Shown here piece after piece: positions 13,122-24,970 of a stretch of DNA of 64,000 nt (positions are counted from its first letter, which is position 1; every line of letters starts with the position of its first letter). A model generated the notes under the pieces. The model worked only from the letters and a program-made list of their open reading frames with translations, did not search any database and was not told the DNA's origin. Made by a program: the position numbers and the translations under genes. Source of the stretch: Polytrichum commune (Eukaryota > Streptophyta > Polytrichopsida > Polytrichales > Polytrichaceae); the NCBI GenBank assembly GCA_950295325.1, contig OX485809.1, forward strand, positions 14,198,001 to 14,262,000. The letters are read 5' to 3'.

Positions 13122-14074
13122 CAGGGGTGTTTTTTCACAAGGTCCCTAACATGTCTAGGGACATGTTCATAAAAAAAAAACATTTCCAGTGGATGGGTTC
13201 TTAGAAAATGAACCGGTTTTGGGACGTGTGAAATTCAATTTGGACGGGTTCTAAAAATAACTTTTTTTAAATTAAAAAAATGGTACAAACATCAATTACG
13301 TTATGTCATATATGACATGTGAATATAAGCATAATGCAATCAAACCACTAATACCCAATCAAACTATCAATCTTGAAGTGCTTGATTGAAGCCTTCAGTG
13401 CATAGCCCTCGAATCTACACTCAACCCACAACAAAAGAGAGGAATAAGACTCTCAAGATTTAGGATGCTAATGAATCGAACATATGCAACTGAAAGCTAA
13501 AGCAACTGAGAGACCGGTGAGAGATAACTTGATTGCAGTCGTCAAATGAACCGGTTGAGTTTGAGAAAACACCTGTTCAAGTTCAAGATTGCAGGAGAAG
13601 ATTGTTCCAGCAACACTCTTCAACTTCTTGAATTCAAGTTAGTTTCAAATGAACCGGTTGAGTTTGAGTAATTGCGTCTGAGTGACTGAGCCTAGTTCAG
13701 TTTCTCTGAACTAGTATGTGGACAAACAGACAAAATGGGACAGTGGCAGGCGGGCAAATTGGTAATTATAATAGAAAAAGCAGAAATGAACGAAGATAGT
13801 AAGATACTATTGTTTCCAAGTGGCAAGTGCACCAATCACATGCCGACATCTTTCGGGTTATCTTGATCAATTTGTTTTTCCCTTTAACCTTTTCATGGAC
13901 GGGTTGGTTTAGAAATTACCGGTTTTGGGACGGGTTGTTTTTTCTTCAACCTTTCCATGGACGGGTTGGTTTTGAAATTGCCGGTTTTGGGACAGGTTGC
14001 AATTTTTTTTGCCTTTCAATTCGAGGTTTTGGGACGTGGACAGGTAAAAACATTGTGAAAAAACAGCCCTGTAC
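13122..14074. mobile_element. non-autonomous hAT-type element, 953 bp
   Basis: The ends are CAGGGGTGTTTTTTCACAA on the left and, reverse-complemented, GTACAGGGCTGTTTTTTCAC on the right. An identical 8-bp direct repeat TATAGAAC flanks it at 13114-13121 and 14075-14082, the target duplication size expected for hAT elements. The right end carries three extra bases before the CAGGG core. Subterminal motifs GGACGGGTT and CCGGTTTTGGGACG recur near both ends, as expected of transposase-binding sites. There is no transposase ORF. Its interior (13540-13660) holds a piece of a dispersed repeat also found at 27.4, 52.2 and 58.5 kb. Confidence 0.8.
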
Positions 14075-14082
14075 TATAGAAC

Positions 14083-15480
14083 CACCGATACAAAGGAGTC
14101 AACTAAATAGTCTAGATTCCATATAACATCCAGTCTCACTCAAATCTAAGTGGGGAATCTAGACTTCAAGTCCTGAAAACTTCTCATGTTGGGTCAAAGG
14201 GTGATAATCTCAGGTGGAGTTTCAATGATTTCAATGAGCTGATATTTTGAACTTAAAATTGACAAAATATCCACATTGATGCTTCCTACGTTTCAAACAA
14301 CGTGTCGAGTCGATTCATAGGAAGACGGGATTAGGGGATGCAAGTTTTGAGGCATAGAGGTCAACCAAAGCCCTTGGATCGAAGCCAACACATCTAAGGC
14401 GTCCGGGTGTTATATGGTTAAGCATTCTTAATTGGAAACCTATATTTGATTGGTGTGTGGTTTGGTGATATTCGAATAATTGTAACATATATCTTATCAC
14501 CGGTTTAAATATAAATACATTTTCATTTCTTCTTTGTAGGAAGTTGTGTTTTATATGGGTTTCAATCTTGATGGTATGGTAACACTCTGAATGGATTGTA
14601 TAATCTAGTATATGGATTGTAGAACATATAAGGTAGAAAACAAAAAATGATGAATGGTCATTGTTGGTGTATTAGACTAGGAGTAGAATGATTCTTGTGT
14701 GGACCTGAAATGGTTAATTATAAAAATATTGGCCTGAAAAAGGATGCAGTGTTAGGCCGAATGCAGTGGTTGGTTGGATAGGTCTTGTTTCACACCACTT
14801 GGGACCACTTTTGGGTGCTTTGGAGTTAACTATTTTGTGTGCATTCGTACGCAAAGTAGGATATTTGTGATGCTCAAATTGGGCATACTTTATTGTACAA
14901 GTAGGGGTATGACTTACTTGCCTCTTTGGGAAAATGTAACTAATTATTTAAAGGGAATAATATTACATAACAACTTGCATTGCTCATCATTTCCTCTACT
15001 CCGTCTATGAAATATATTGCACAAATTTCAAGCCACTCTTTGCAGCCAAATCAAGCATCTTTCAATGTTTTCCATTTTTCTACATTATTCATGACATTCG
15101 AAGCTTAGAATTTGTGACAACCATGTAAAAACTGGTCCACTTGGAACCTACACTTTGTAATAAATATGTTCATGATTCATCCCAACTTAAATATGAATAG
15201 ACTAATTCGGGATCTCGAATGATGATTCCGAGATCCAAAAGAAGAAATTTCCAACCTATAAGAAGGTCCCAATGGTACACCTTCAGCTTAAGTACATGGC
15301 TACCATGAACCCTTGGCCTCCTTTTAAGGGTTAACAAATGTGTAGTACCACCTTATGTTTCCACGAGTGGGAAGATTGGAGATATTTTCAGCTCACCCAC
15401 GAAAATCATCCGGTGGATGAGAATCATCCACCCACTCCTGCATTTCAAATAACCAATCCAGTCAAATATGGGGGTTAGGG
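14083..15480. other. gene-free stretch upstream of the PP2A B' gene
   Basis: No gene is supported. A short piece near 14425-14470 (CCTATATTTGATTGGTGTGT) belongs to the dispersed repeat family better seen at 25.48 and 48.9 kb. Base composition becomes more GC-rich from about 15400 as the promoter and leader of the next gene begin. Confidence 0.45.
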
Positions 15481-15559
15481 TGGGGGGAGGGGAGGCATGT
15501 ATCGAGGATGGCGTAGAGATACGAGATGTATTCAACCAGAGCCCTCGGATCGTTTTCGA

Positions 15560-15640
15560 TCAGATCTAAGCCGTCTATATCTCTCTTCGTTTCTCTCCCC
15601 TCCGACCTCCCACCCAAGCTCACCCCCCCGCCTTCGGTGG
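15560..15640 (+). promoter_or_regulatory. probable core promoter of the PP2A B' gene
   Basis: CTATATCTC at about 15573 is followed by a long C/T-rich patch (TTCGTTTCTCTCCCCTCC, then ACCTCCC and CACCCCCCC). A weak TATA box followed by a pyrimidine patch is a common plant core-promoter arrangement. It would give a leader of about 700 nt, possibly with a leader intron ending near the AG at 16323. This is inferred from composition and position only. Confidence 0.35.
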
Positions 15641-16325
15641 CCCCATTGCGATGGCCTCGCACGTGGAATACGAGCTTCTGAGCTGTGGCGAGGACGAGAT
15701 CCACTCCTTGATCTGAGAGTTGCAAACCCTGTCACTTTGCGATCACATTGAGCTAATTCCCGACCGAAATGGAGCTCTGTAGCGTGTGCAACCCTTAGGG
15801 TTTTGGTGTTGGGGTTTGCAGTTGGTTGAAGCCATTGTGTGGAATGGGAGTGGAGCTTGTATCCGACATTCCGCCGTTGGGATGTTGGTGAAGTAAAGCG
15901 TGTTAGAGATGTGGTGCAGATGTGGTGTTGATGTGGAGGTTGGGGGGCTAGTGGATCGGGAGTACTAAAGGGCCCAGAAGGATCCTCTGCCAGGATGATG
16001 GTGTTGGACATGTGAAGCCGCATGGCATGGATGATGGAAGTGGTTGAGATTTGTTGCCACACTGAGCATCTCTTTTGTGGCCATTTGGTTGTTGCTGTTG
16101 CAGAGGGTTTGGTTGACATGAGCGTTGGTTGAGGGTTAGGTGGTCGTGGTGGTCTGGACGAGAAGGAATCACGGATGTGCATTTCGAAGGTCATCAGGAG
16201 TGCATTGGCGCAGTAGAGGTGGATAAGGGAGTGGACGAAGTAATGCATCAGTGGATCAAATAGGGGATATTGTATAAGGTGGGAAGAACAGAGGAGTTTG
16301 GGAGTTTGTAAGCAAACAAACAGGT

Positions 16326-18954
16326 ATGGTGTTTAAATTGAAGCGCGTGATTACGCGCCAGAAGAATCCAGCTAAAGTAGACAGCACTACTAATGACAGC
16401 AGCAATGGCGTAGCAGCAGCAGCAGCTGGTGTTACTGCTCCTGCAGGAGCTCCCATGGCTATGGGTTCTTCGAAACCTAATGTTAATCCCCTGGGCACAC
16501 GGAACCCAGCAGTGCCAATTGTGCGGCAAGCGGGACCGGTTGCATTAGCATCATCTGTCCTTGCTCAGAGTAAGCCTAAGGACAGTAAGCTTCCGAACGG
16601 TACATTTGAGACTTTACCTTCCTTCAGAGACGTGCCGAGCTCTGATAGGCAGAGTTTGTTTGTTAGGAAGCTGAACCTGTGCTGCTACTTATTCGACTTC
16701 ACAGAGTCATCGAAAAATGTGAAGGAGAAAGAAATTAAGAGGCAAACCCTGCTGGAATTGGTAGATTATGTCACATCAGGGCCAGGGAAATTTACAGAAT
16801 CCGTGCTGGAGGATATTACTAAAATGCTTGTGGTCAATCTGTTTCGTACCCTTCCACCTTCATCACATGAGAATACTGGGTCGGATAGTTTTGATGCCGA
16901 GGAGGAGGAGCCTACAATGGAGCCAGCATGGCCACATCTGCAAATTGTGTATGAGTTTCTGCTACGGTATGTTGTGTCATCTGAAACAGACGCAAAGTTT
17001 GCCAAGAGATATATAGACCAGGCGTTTGTGCTTAAATTACTGGACCTGTTTGACTCGGAAGACCCAAGGGAGAGGGAGTATTTGAAGACGATATTACATA
17101 GAGTCTATGGGAAGTTCATGGTCCACCGTCCCTTTATTCGGAAAGCCATCAACAATATCTTTTATCGCTTCATTTTTGAGACAGAAAAGCACAATGGTAT
17201 TGCTGAGCTTCTTGAGATCCTGGGTAGCATCATCAATGGGTTTGCACTTCCTCTCAAAGAGGAGCACAAGCTGTTCCTTGTTCGTGCTTTGATCCCTCTG
17301 CACAAACCCAAGTGTGTGTCAACTTACCATCAACAGCTTTCATACTGTATAATTCAATTTGTGGAGAAGGATTTTAAGTTGGCAGATGTAGTAATCAGGG
17401 GCCTGCTGAAGTATTGGCCATTGACAAATAGCCAAAAGGAGGTCCTTTTTATGGGGGAGCTGGAGGAAGTCTTGGAGGCAACCCAGGCTGCTGAGTTTCA
17501 GCGTTGTATGGTACCTCTTTTCAGGCAAATCAGTCGATGTCTAAACAGCTCCCACTTTCAGGTAACATTCTTATTCGAGTCTAATTCAGCTTCTGATTAG
17601 TTTCCCCTTGATGTCTTGTTAAGATTGATCAGCTATTCAATTAACTAGGGCATTTACATCTCTTCTGTTGCTGCTTGTACTGTAAGTTGTCTGCGCTGAA
17701 ATTCAATGCTTTCTTGGGTGTCCATGTGCTTGAGTGTACTCTCAAGATGTCATATGCTGAAGTTCAAGCGCCTGGTCATTTGAAATGCAAGTTGGAGTAA
17801 TTTTGAAATACTGCTATGGTGGATACTATTTCTCCATATCCAAGTTGCATCTCTTGTAGTGTCTATGGCTGCAGAAATTTTGTAATTGATAATCTGTCTG
17901 GATTCTGAGGTCAACCAGCTAGAATGATAACTCTTGAACCAAAATACTATGAAACTTTCAAGGATGGGTGTTCACTGTCTGAGAATATGATCCACTTTTG
18001 AACAATTTCCACACAATGCCATGGTGGATGTCAAGAGATGCTTGTGGAGTTCTCTTACATTAGTGATTCAACATTAGGGTTGATGGGTGTTAAGAGACTC
18101 ACGATGTGGGTTTCTTCAATGCCCTGGAGCTTCTTAGGCAGGTGGTTTGAGATTAGTTCAACTTCAAGGGTCTTCCATTTGCAGCATAAGAAGTTCATTT
18201 TGGGATACTGAAACCATCATCATGTGCCTGTATTGTAAAGACAAAGTTGCTCGTTTCTGGACTTCAAAAGGAATAAGAATTCATGTTGATGCCTCAGATA
18301 ACCCGTGCAGACTTGCACACCAGATTCCCATGTGTCCTTTCGGGCTAGTGGTGAAATTGACATTGAAGGAAACATTGGATAATGAGATATCATCCTTAAA
18401 TAGTTCTGAGATTCATGTCATCTTATTGTGCTTGCTTGGACATCCTGAGTAGTCTCAAGCCAAATATGCCTTTTGATAAATTATCAGATCAGGCAACTGC
18501 TCAAATTTTCTTGTTTTGGAGACTTATGTGACTGAAGCAACTTGAGTTGCTGCAGGTGGCGGAACGGGCTCTTTTTCTGTGGAACAATGACCATATTGTA
18601 AGCTTAGTTGCTCAGAATCGACAAGTTGTTCTTCCCCTCATTTTTTCAGCTCTTGAAAGAAATACGAGGAGTCACTGGAACCAGGCTGTGCATGGCCTAA
18701 CTCTGAATGTCCGCAAACTATTTATGGAAATGGACCAAGAGCTTTTCCAGGAATGTCAGCGCAAGTTTCAAGATGATGAAGCTAAATCGAAGAGCGCTGA
18801 TGAACAACGAGAAGTCAATTGGAAGCGCCTGGAAGCTGCTGCAGCAACCCGGACCAACAATTATTGTAGTGTTGTTTCCGACAACATGTTGGGAGGTCAG
18901 TTTGGGTTTGGCAGTAGCCTTGGAGGTGAACAGAGGGCTGTAGTGGGGAGCTAG
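16326..18954 (+). CDS. PP2A regulatory subunit B' (B56 family), two coding exons
   Basis: Regulatory B' subunit of protein phosphatase 2A, which binds the A/C core and selects substrates. Exon 1 is 16326-17561 and exon 2 is 18556-18954. The 994-bp phase-0 intron has a CAG|GTAACA donor and a CTGCAG acceptor, and joining gives a 544-residue protein, normal for plant B' proteins. Residues 1-90 are a variable Ala/Pro/Ser-rich tail. The B56 alpha-helical repeat domain begins near the canonical LPSFRDVP segment (98-104) and runs to about residue 510. HRVYGKF (258-264) and [19 protein letters not shown] (288-306) match the groove known in animal B56 proteins to bind LxxIxE motifs. The exon junction falls inside SSHFQ|VAERAL, a strongly conserved stretch. 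The ATG at 16326 is preceded by ACAGGT and followed by G. The C-terminal end (FGFGSS...) is lineage-specific. No defects are seen. Confidence 0.95.
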
Positions 18955-20041
18955 CGTATAAATCCAACCTGTGGTCTCATCATTAAACCTGTCATAGTGA
19001 GTCATGCAAAAGTAGGAAATCTATCATTTCTTACTTTTGACTATCCTCCTCTTATCCCTTTATAATCAGGAAGATGTGTGGCTCAAAATAGAGGTTCAGT
19101 GGCTCAGTCTAATTAGTTGCCAGGGTTTGTAATGTGCTCAGTCATTAGTTATTGTGAAGGTCATTGGTTGGCATCATTGCAGAGGCTATCTGCACAATGG
19201 TGTTCTTGTGAAATTTGGTATCGCAGTTTGTACAAGAGAGGATCTAGGTGCCTAGGCATGGAGGTATGCAAATTGCTCTTACCATGCCCTACTGGAGGAC
19301 TCCATATTCTCCCTTCAGGTCCTCTTTTCAGTTGATGAGATAATTTACTATCTCTTCTTTGTTAGGGTTTGGTGTAAATCAGTAGTTACGATGTCAAGGT
19401 TTTGTGCCTGCTTTTGCATGGATTGGTGTAAAGAGAAAATTCCTGATATGATATCAATGCTCTTGATTATTCAGGCTTTTTTTTGGGTTCAGAGTAGATC
19501 AGGAGCTCAGTTATTAGTTCAAATGTTGTTGTTCAGAGCACTAGGAGGGAAAGGCTGCCATTTTTTCCGTTGCTTGTCCTATGAGAGGTGTCATGTTATC
19601 TAGAATGTAGTCTCAGGTGCACTTCTAAGATATGCAGTAGGAATACCATGGGATTTATTATATAGTGTTTCTTATGGGTGCATGTGCATTGTGGATTTGG
19701 AGAGTGTTATTCTTACTCTAAAATCTAAGCCCAATCTTGGTGTTGTCTGCCAAGAGGTTTATACTCTGTTTGGTTCGAATCTTAATTGACCTCATATTAT
19801 GGTTACATATCTGACACCTGTCAAGTCTGCAGTGCAACGATTTGTGCAATTTGCGAAACTATGGATCTTCAATTCCTCAGCTTGCAGATAGGGAAGCTCT
19901 GCTTCAAATGCCAAATGCAAGATGATTACTTGCTGTTATTGTAGTTCATAACTACAGGGCCATTTGGGTAAGCAGCTCCTGGATACCAATGAGTATGTTA
20001 ACATTGATGTTTAATTCTCATTACTTTATGTGTAGAGACTC
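18955..20041 (+). other. 3' flank / probable 3' UTR of the PP2A B' gene
   Basis: Sequence after the stop remains T-rich and less AT-rich than the repeats farther on, consistent with a long 3' UTR or transcribed flank. No ORF of known family occurs. I cannot place the poly(A) site from sequence alone. Confidence 0.35.
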
Positions 20042-20201
20042 AACATTACTAAGCAGTGTGCATTCGTTCATGTCGGCCCTTAGAATACAAACATGGGATG
20101 CAAGGAGACTCATATTAAGTCTGAATCTGCACTAGGTTGGGGCATCCCATGGTTATATTCTCAGGCCCACATGAATGAACGCAGACTGCTTAATAATGTT
20201 A
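20042..20201 (+). ncRNA. microRNA-precursor-like foldback
   Basis: The left arm (about 20042-20101) contains AAGCAGTGTGCATTCGTTCA, then AGAATACA and CATGGGATGC. The right arm (about 20142-20201) contains GCATCCCATGG, then TATATTCTCAGGCCCACATG and GAACGCAGACTGCTT. The arms pair over about 59 bp with a few mismatches and one bulge around a loop of about 40 nt. Size and pairing suit a plant MIR precursor, but short foldback transposons look the same. I do not recognise a known miRNA family. It lies 1.1 kb after the PP2A B' stop codon. Confidence 0.45.
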
Positions 20202-21084
20202 TGGAATCAAAGGCACCTATTTGAGAATATGTTGGGAACCTAAATTGAAGCATTAATCAAAATATCTTGGAGCTGTGTGGACGAGAGAATCTCTTGTCTT
20301 AGGCAGTCAAGTGGACCTCTTCTTTTACATCCACTGTTGTTGCCTCAATGTAGCTGGTATTTCTTGGGAAGATCAAGTCCGAGGAATTCTATTTCAGTTA
20401 GTTCATAATTGGGCTCAGATAAATGTGGCACCAAGAATGCAATAGACTGAAAGAATGAGATGGGATTTTGCAGTGTTTTTGATAAACATCTGTGATGAGA
20501 CTGTCTTTCATGTTAGAAGTCACTTGCATGGGAGGTGAATTTTACAATTCTCTTGACTCAGAAAGTTGAAATAGAAATATTCTTGAAATTACCAAATGTA
20601 AATGTAATTTGAATGAACTACATGTTTAACCCCTAAATGCCCAGAGGAGTAGACCAAAACCAAAGATGTGACATGAAGTGTATGTTAAAGGGTGGATTGG
20701 GTCTCGTCTTAGAAATGGAAGGCGTAGAGCTTGAATTGTGGGTTACATATGTACAGCTGGAATCAAAATCACATAACAATTTATTGATATGATTGTCTGA
20801 AAATGCAAAGTTTCCAACAATATCAAAAAAATCAAGTGAATTCCCACTAAGATCTTCCTTTAGTATAGTAAGTTCTCTGACAAAGAGACGTTTTTGACAC
20901 AAGCTACTTTCTTCTTTTCTTAATAAACATGCATATGCCACTTGCTCATGAGACACGCGCCTGAGAGGGAATTATTGCATAGGAGTGGACCTCTCACTCT
21001 ACCTAACATAAAAACCTTAAAATAGGATGCAACCTAGAGGTTGTAATTTTTAGTTAGTTTGATATTGGAATTATTTTGAAAGAC
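20202..21084. other. gene-free stretch
   Basis: No gene is supported. The only sizeable frame (- strand, 20633-20956) has no recognisable domain. Confidence 0.4.
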
Positions 21085-22520
21085 CCCAAATTAGTCTCGT
21101 ACAAGTCAAGATATTCGAGATGAATTTGTCACAAAACCTTCTCCCCACACTATTCGGCTTGTAAATTGATGAACTTAAAACTTATTTGGATGAAATCAAT
21201 GAGGATACTCAATGTTAATATTACATGATGGTTGCCATTCTTCTTTATGCCGATGATGTCGTTTTTCTTTGAATTAGGAGCAAGCTTACAAAGACTTTTG
21301 AACAAGCTCTATGAGTTTTTGCACTTCTCTAGCCTTGATGTCGATTTACCTAAGACCAACGTCATGATCTTTGGTTGCAACAAAAGGAAATTAAACCAAG
21401 AGGCATTTTGCCTAGGCAAGGACCAAATCAAGATAACCCAAATCAAGACCTTGGGATTGTTTTCTAATCACATGGTTACTTTGAGCCATCAAGTAAAAGG
21501 CAACAAATTGTGGGTTTGAAAGCCTTGATGGCTACCCTAAGGAAAGAAGTAGTAGTTGGAGTCATATGTTGGGAATTCAAATCCCATCTATTCAAGACTT
21601 TGGTGCTTCCAACTTTCATATATGACACTAAAATTTGGGGAGGTGATTTGGAAACTCTCACTAAAAGGTTTTTGAGAAGGGCATGAAGATACATATGATG
21701 TCTCATGTCAAAGTGCGTACTGCGACAACCTACTTACTGTATTTTGCTACCTGGATTTGGAGAACTTCTCTATATGCTCTTAAGCTAGGTATGGGTTACT
21801 ACCAACAACGGTTTATTTGCCTACCCCCTCTTGGCTAGTTAGTCAAGGAGGCTATTCTTGCTAAAGAGTGGAACTCTTTCTATCTCTTGGGGAAGAAACT
21901 AGATTATCTCCATCTCAAGGATTTCCTCACATATGAATGGAAATTGTAAGTGAAGCAAGCATTGACACCACCACAATGCAAGGTCATTGCTGCTTATCGC
22001 ACCTCAAATCATAGACTTGCCATTGAAACTAGACAGTGGTCGACTATGATTCCTATTTTCCAATATGCCACTTTTGCTCCCATAATGTAGTTGACACTAA
22101 GGCTCACTTTGTGTTAAAGTGTCCTCTATATAACTCCATTAGGGGTAATATCAAATCACTTTTTGGAAATGCATTTAGGGAGTCTTAAGTCTTTCTTTCC
22201 ATTGGACCATCAAGCCAATATTTTCCTTAATCTCACGGAGGCTACAACGCTCCACCACTCTAGGGAATTAGCCGGTTTACTCCAATTTGATGTACTTTGA
22301 GTCCACAATTTGAGTATTTTTAGCCTTTCAGCTTCCCGGACTCTAAAATCAATTTCATTTCATTTCATAGGGGGCATGTTTTTATGTTGGATGAATGAAA
22401 GGTACGCTCATATGCGATGGTTCTCACTCTCTCCACATATGCCATTCATGAGCAAATTCTCTTCTGAATCCCACGATGTTATGTATATGTATACTTGTGA
22501 ACATTTCTACTAATCCATCT
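21085..22520 (+). mobile_element. decayed LINE (non-LTR retrotransposon), RT to C-terminus
   Basis: A reverse-transcriptase region can be read on the + strand through stops and frameshifts. LPTLFGL-stop-IDELKTYLDEINED (about 21140-21210) precedes LLYADDVVFL at 21240-21269, the catalytic YADD box of non-LTR RTs. Then come SLQRLLNKLYEFLHFSSLDV and LPKTNVMIFG (about 21285-21375). Farther on, SHLFKTLVLPTFIY (near 21600) matches the RT thumb/connection. At 22066-22122 a CX2CX9HX4C zinc-knuckle-like motif (CHFCSHN...HFVLKC) matches the C-terminal domain of plant LINE ORF2. Multiple stops make it inactive. The 5' part with endonuclease is absent, consistent with 5' truncation on insertion. Confidence 0.85.
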
Positions 22521-22596
22521 TATAATATTGTAATTGATGCCTTCTCTTTTCACAAGTATTCATACATATTCAAACTAATTAAGTGCGATCAAAGCG

Positions 22597-22765
22597 CTAA
22601 ATCCTAAACCCTTATTTAAGGGCCCTAAACCCTAAAATAAACCCTAAACTAAATCATAAACCCAAAACCCTTAACCCTTAATTAAGGGCCCTTAACCTTA
22701 AAATAAACCCTAAACTAAACCAAAAATATAAAGCCCTCAACCCTTAATTAAGGGCCATAAACCCC
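22597..22765. repeat. degenerate telomere-like block (CCCTAAA variants)
   Basis: The + strand holds many CCCTAAA, CCTAAAC and CCCTTAA words, matching the C-rich strand of the plant telomere repeat. The block is also organised as about 2.5 copies of a longer unit: CTTAATTAAGGG-like words recur at about 22611, 22677 and 22743, a 66-bp period. It sits directly between the LINE relic and the satellite array. Confidence 0.75.
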
Positions 22766-22789
22766 AAATGTTCTATTGAATCCTTCAGG

Positions 22790-24640
22790 GTTGCTCGACA
22801 GAGCGGATCATGGAACGATGTAGGATTTTATGGGGATTTGTTGGTGCAAATTGGATAAGATGTATTGGAATGTAATCGTTTAATTAAGTTTCACCCTTTC
22901 AGCTCTTCTCTTTTTGCTTGGAATCCATTTGTCAGTGTTGATTGGGCTCAATGGAGCTTGATGTAAGCTTGATTATTGGGATGGCTTAGGGGGCTGATTG
23001 ATACATTGTTTTTGAAGCAAAAGGTGTAAAGGAATGTGAGGTACTAGCAAATCTTAGCAGAGCTTGACATGCGGTTTGTAGGAACAACGTAGGGTTTTGC
23101 TGGGGTTTGTTGGAGCAAATTGTAGGAAGTGTATGAGAATGTGATGTCTCAAATGAGTTTCGCCCTCTCAGCTCTCCTCTTTTTCCTTGGAATTGAATAT
23201 CTCATTTTTGATGGGGCTCAGCAGAGCTTGATGTAGGATTTGTTTAATGGCCCAGGGGGGAAGGGGTTGATTGATACATTGTTTCTGAAGCGAGGTGTAC
23301 ATGCATGTGAGGTACGAGGAAATCTCAACAAAGCTTATCATACGGCTTGTAGAAACGACGTAGGGTTTACTGGGGTTAGTTGGTGCAAATTGTAGGAGGT
23401 GTATGGGAATGTGATGTCTCAAATGAGTTTCGCCCTCTCAGCTCTCCTCTTTTTCCTTATTATTGAATATCTCATTTTTGATGGGGCTCAGCAGAGCTTG
23501 ATGTAGGATTTGTTTAATGGCCCAGGGGGGAAAGGGGTTGATTGATACATTGTTTTTGAAGCGAGGTGTATATGCATGTGAGGTACTAGGAAATCTCAAC
23601 AAAGCTTATCATACGGCTTGTAGAAACGACGTAGGGTTTACTGGGGTTAGTTGGTGCAAATTGTAGGAGGTGTATGGGAATGTGATGTCTCAAATGAGTT
23701 TCGCCCTCTCAGCTCTCCTCTTTTTCCTTATTATTGAATATCTCATTTTTGATGGGGCTCAGCAGAGCTTGATGTAGGATTTGTTTAATGGCCCAGGGGG
23801 GAAAGGGGTTGATTGATACATTGTTTTTGAAGCGAGGTGTATATGCATGTGAGGTACTAGGAAATCTCAACAAAGCTTATCATACGGCTTGTAGAAACGA
23901 CGTAGGGTTTACTGGGGTTAGTTGGTGCAAATTGTAGGAGGTGTATGGGAATGTGATGTCTCAAATGAGTTTCGCCCTCTCAGCTCTCCTCTTTTTCCTT
24001 ATTATTGAATATCTCATTTTTGATGGGGCTCAGCAGAGCTTGATGTAGGATTTGTTTAATGGCCCAGGGGGGAAAGGGGTTGATTGATACATTGTTTTTG
24101 AAGCGAGGTGTATATGCATGTGAGGTACTAGGAAATCTCAACAAAGCTTATCATACGGCTTGTAGAAACGACGTAGGGTTTACTGGGGTTAGTTGGTGCA
24201 AATTGTAGGAGGTGTATGGGGAATGTGATGTATCAAATGAGTTTCACCCTCTAAGCTCTCCTCTTCTTTCTCGGAAATATATGTGTGTCAGTTTTGATTA
24301 GACTCAGTAGAGCTTGATGTAGGATTTGTTTAATGGCGTAGGGGGGCTGATTGATACATTGTTCTTGAAGCGAGGCTTACAAGAATGTGTGGTACTAGCA
24401 AATTTGAGTAGAGCTTGACATGCAGTTTGTAGGAACGACGAAGGGTTTTGCTAGGGTTTGTTGGAGCAAATTGTAGGAGGTGTATGAGAATGTGATGTAT
24501 GAAATGAGTTTCACACTCTCAGTTCTTCTCTTCTTTCTTGGAAATACATGTGTGTCAGTTTTGATCATGCTCAACAAAGCTTGACGTAGGATTTGTTTAA
24601 TGGCAGAGGGGGGTTGATTGATACATTGTTTTTGAACTTT
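22790..24640. repeat. ~271-bp satellite array, nearly seven units
   Basis: GATGTCTCAAATGAGTTTCG or its variant starts units at 23143, 23413, 23684, 23955, 24227 and 24494, a period of 267-272 bp, with a diverged unit before (22871). The three central units (23413-24226) are almost identical while the outer ones diverge, the pattern left by unequal exchange. Each unit contains CAGCAGAGCTTGATGTAGG, GATTGATACATTGTTTTTG and a telomere-like TAGGGTTTACTGGGGTTAG. No ORF is conserved across units. Confidence 0.95.
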
Positions 24641-24970
24641 TGTTAGTGAAAATTAACTTCCTAAGTAAAGTGTTATTGCATTGTGTCACTCTAAATAGTA
24701 ACACGCACTAATTGGGATAATCGGTGTACTCTTTATTGGCATTTTTGGATTTGCCCGAACATTGTTCTTCTGGAGAGACAAAGACATTGGCCTTGGCTCA
24801 CAATCCTTGGTGCCCAAATTTCTTCACTAGAGGATTGCCCACTGATAGTGGTTGAATTGATATATTGGATGTACTTATTTTATTTTTCATGAAAAAAATG
24901 ATAGTCTGGTCTTATTGTTTTGTTGTTGGTTTGTGTTAATTTAGAAGAGAAAGTAGACATTTTTTATTCC
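24641..24970. other. gene-free stretch
   Basis: AT-rich flank of the satellite array. Nothing recognisable. Confidence 0.4.

Noticed and set aside
15532-16248. 238-codon - strand frame upstream of PP2A B'
   Set aside because: Pro/Ser/Thr/His-rich low-complexity translation of a GC-rich leader; no family, and it opposes the promoter and leader of the + strand gene.
18147-18452. 101-codon frame within the PP2A B' intron
   Set aside because: Lies between well-supported splice sites whose junction restores a conserved B56 sequence; no domain.
22790-24640. Regular direct repeats as a CRISPR array
   Set aside because: Units are ~271 bp without distinct spacers, in plant nuclear DNA; it is a satellite array.
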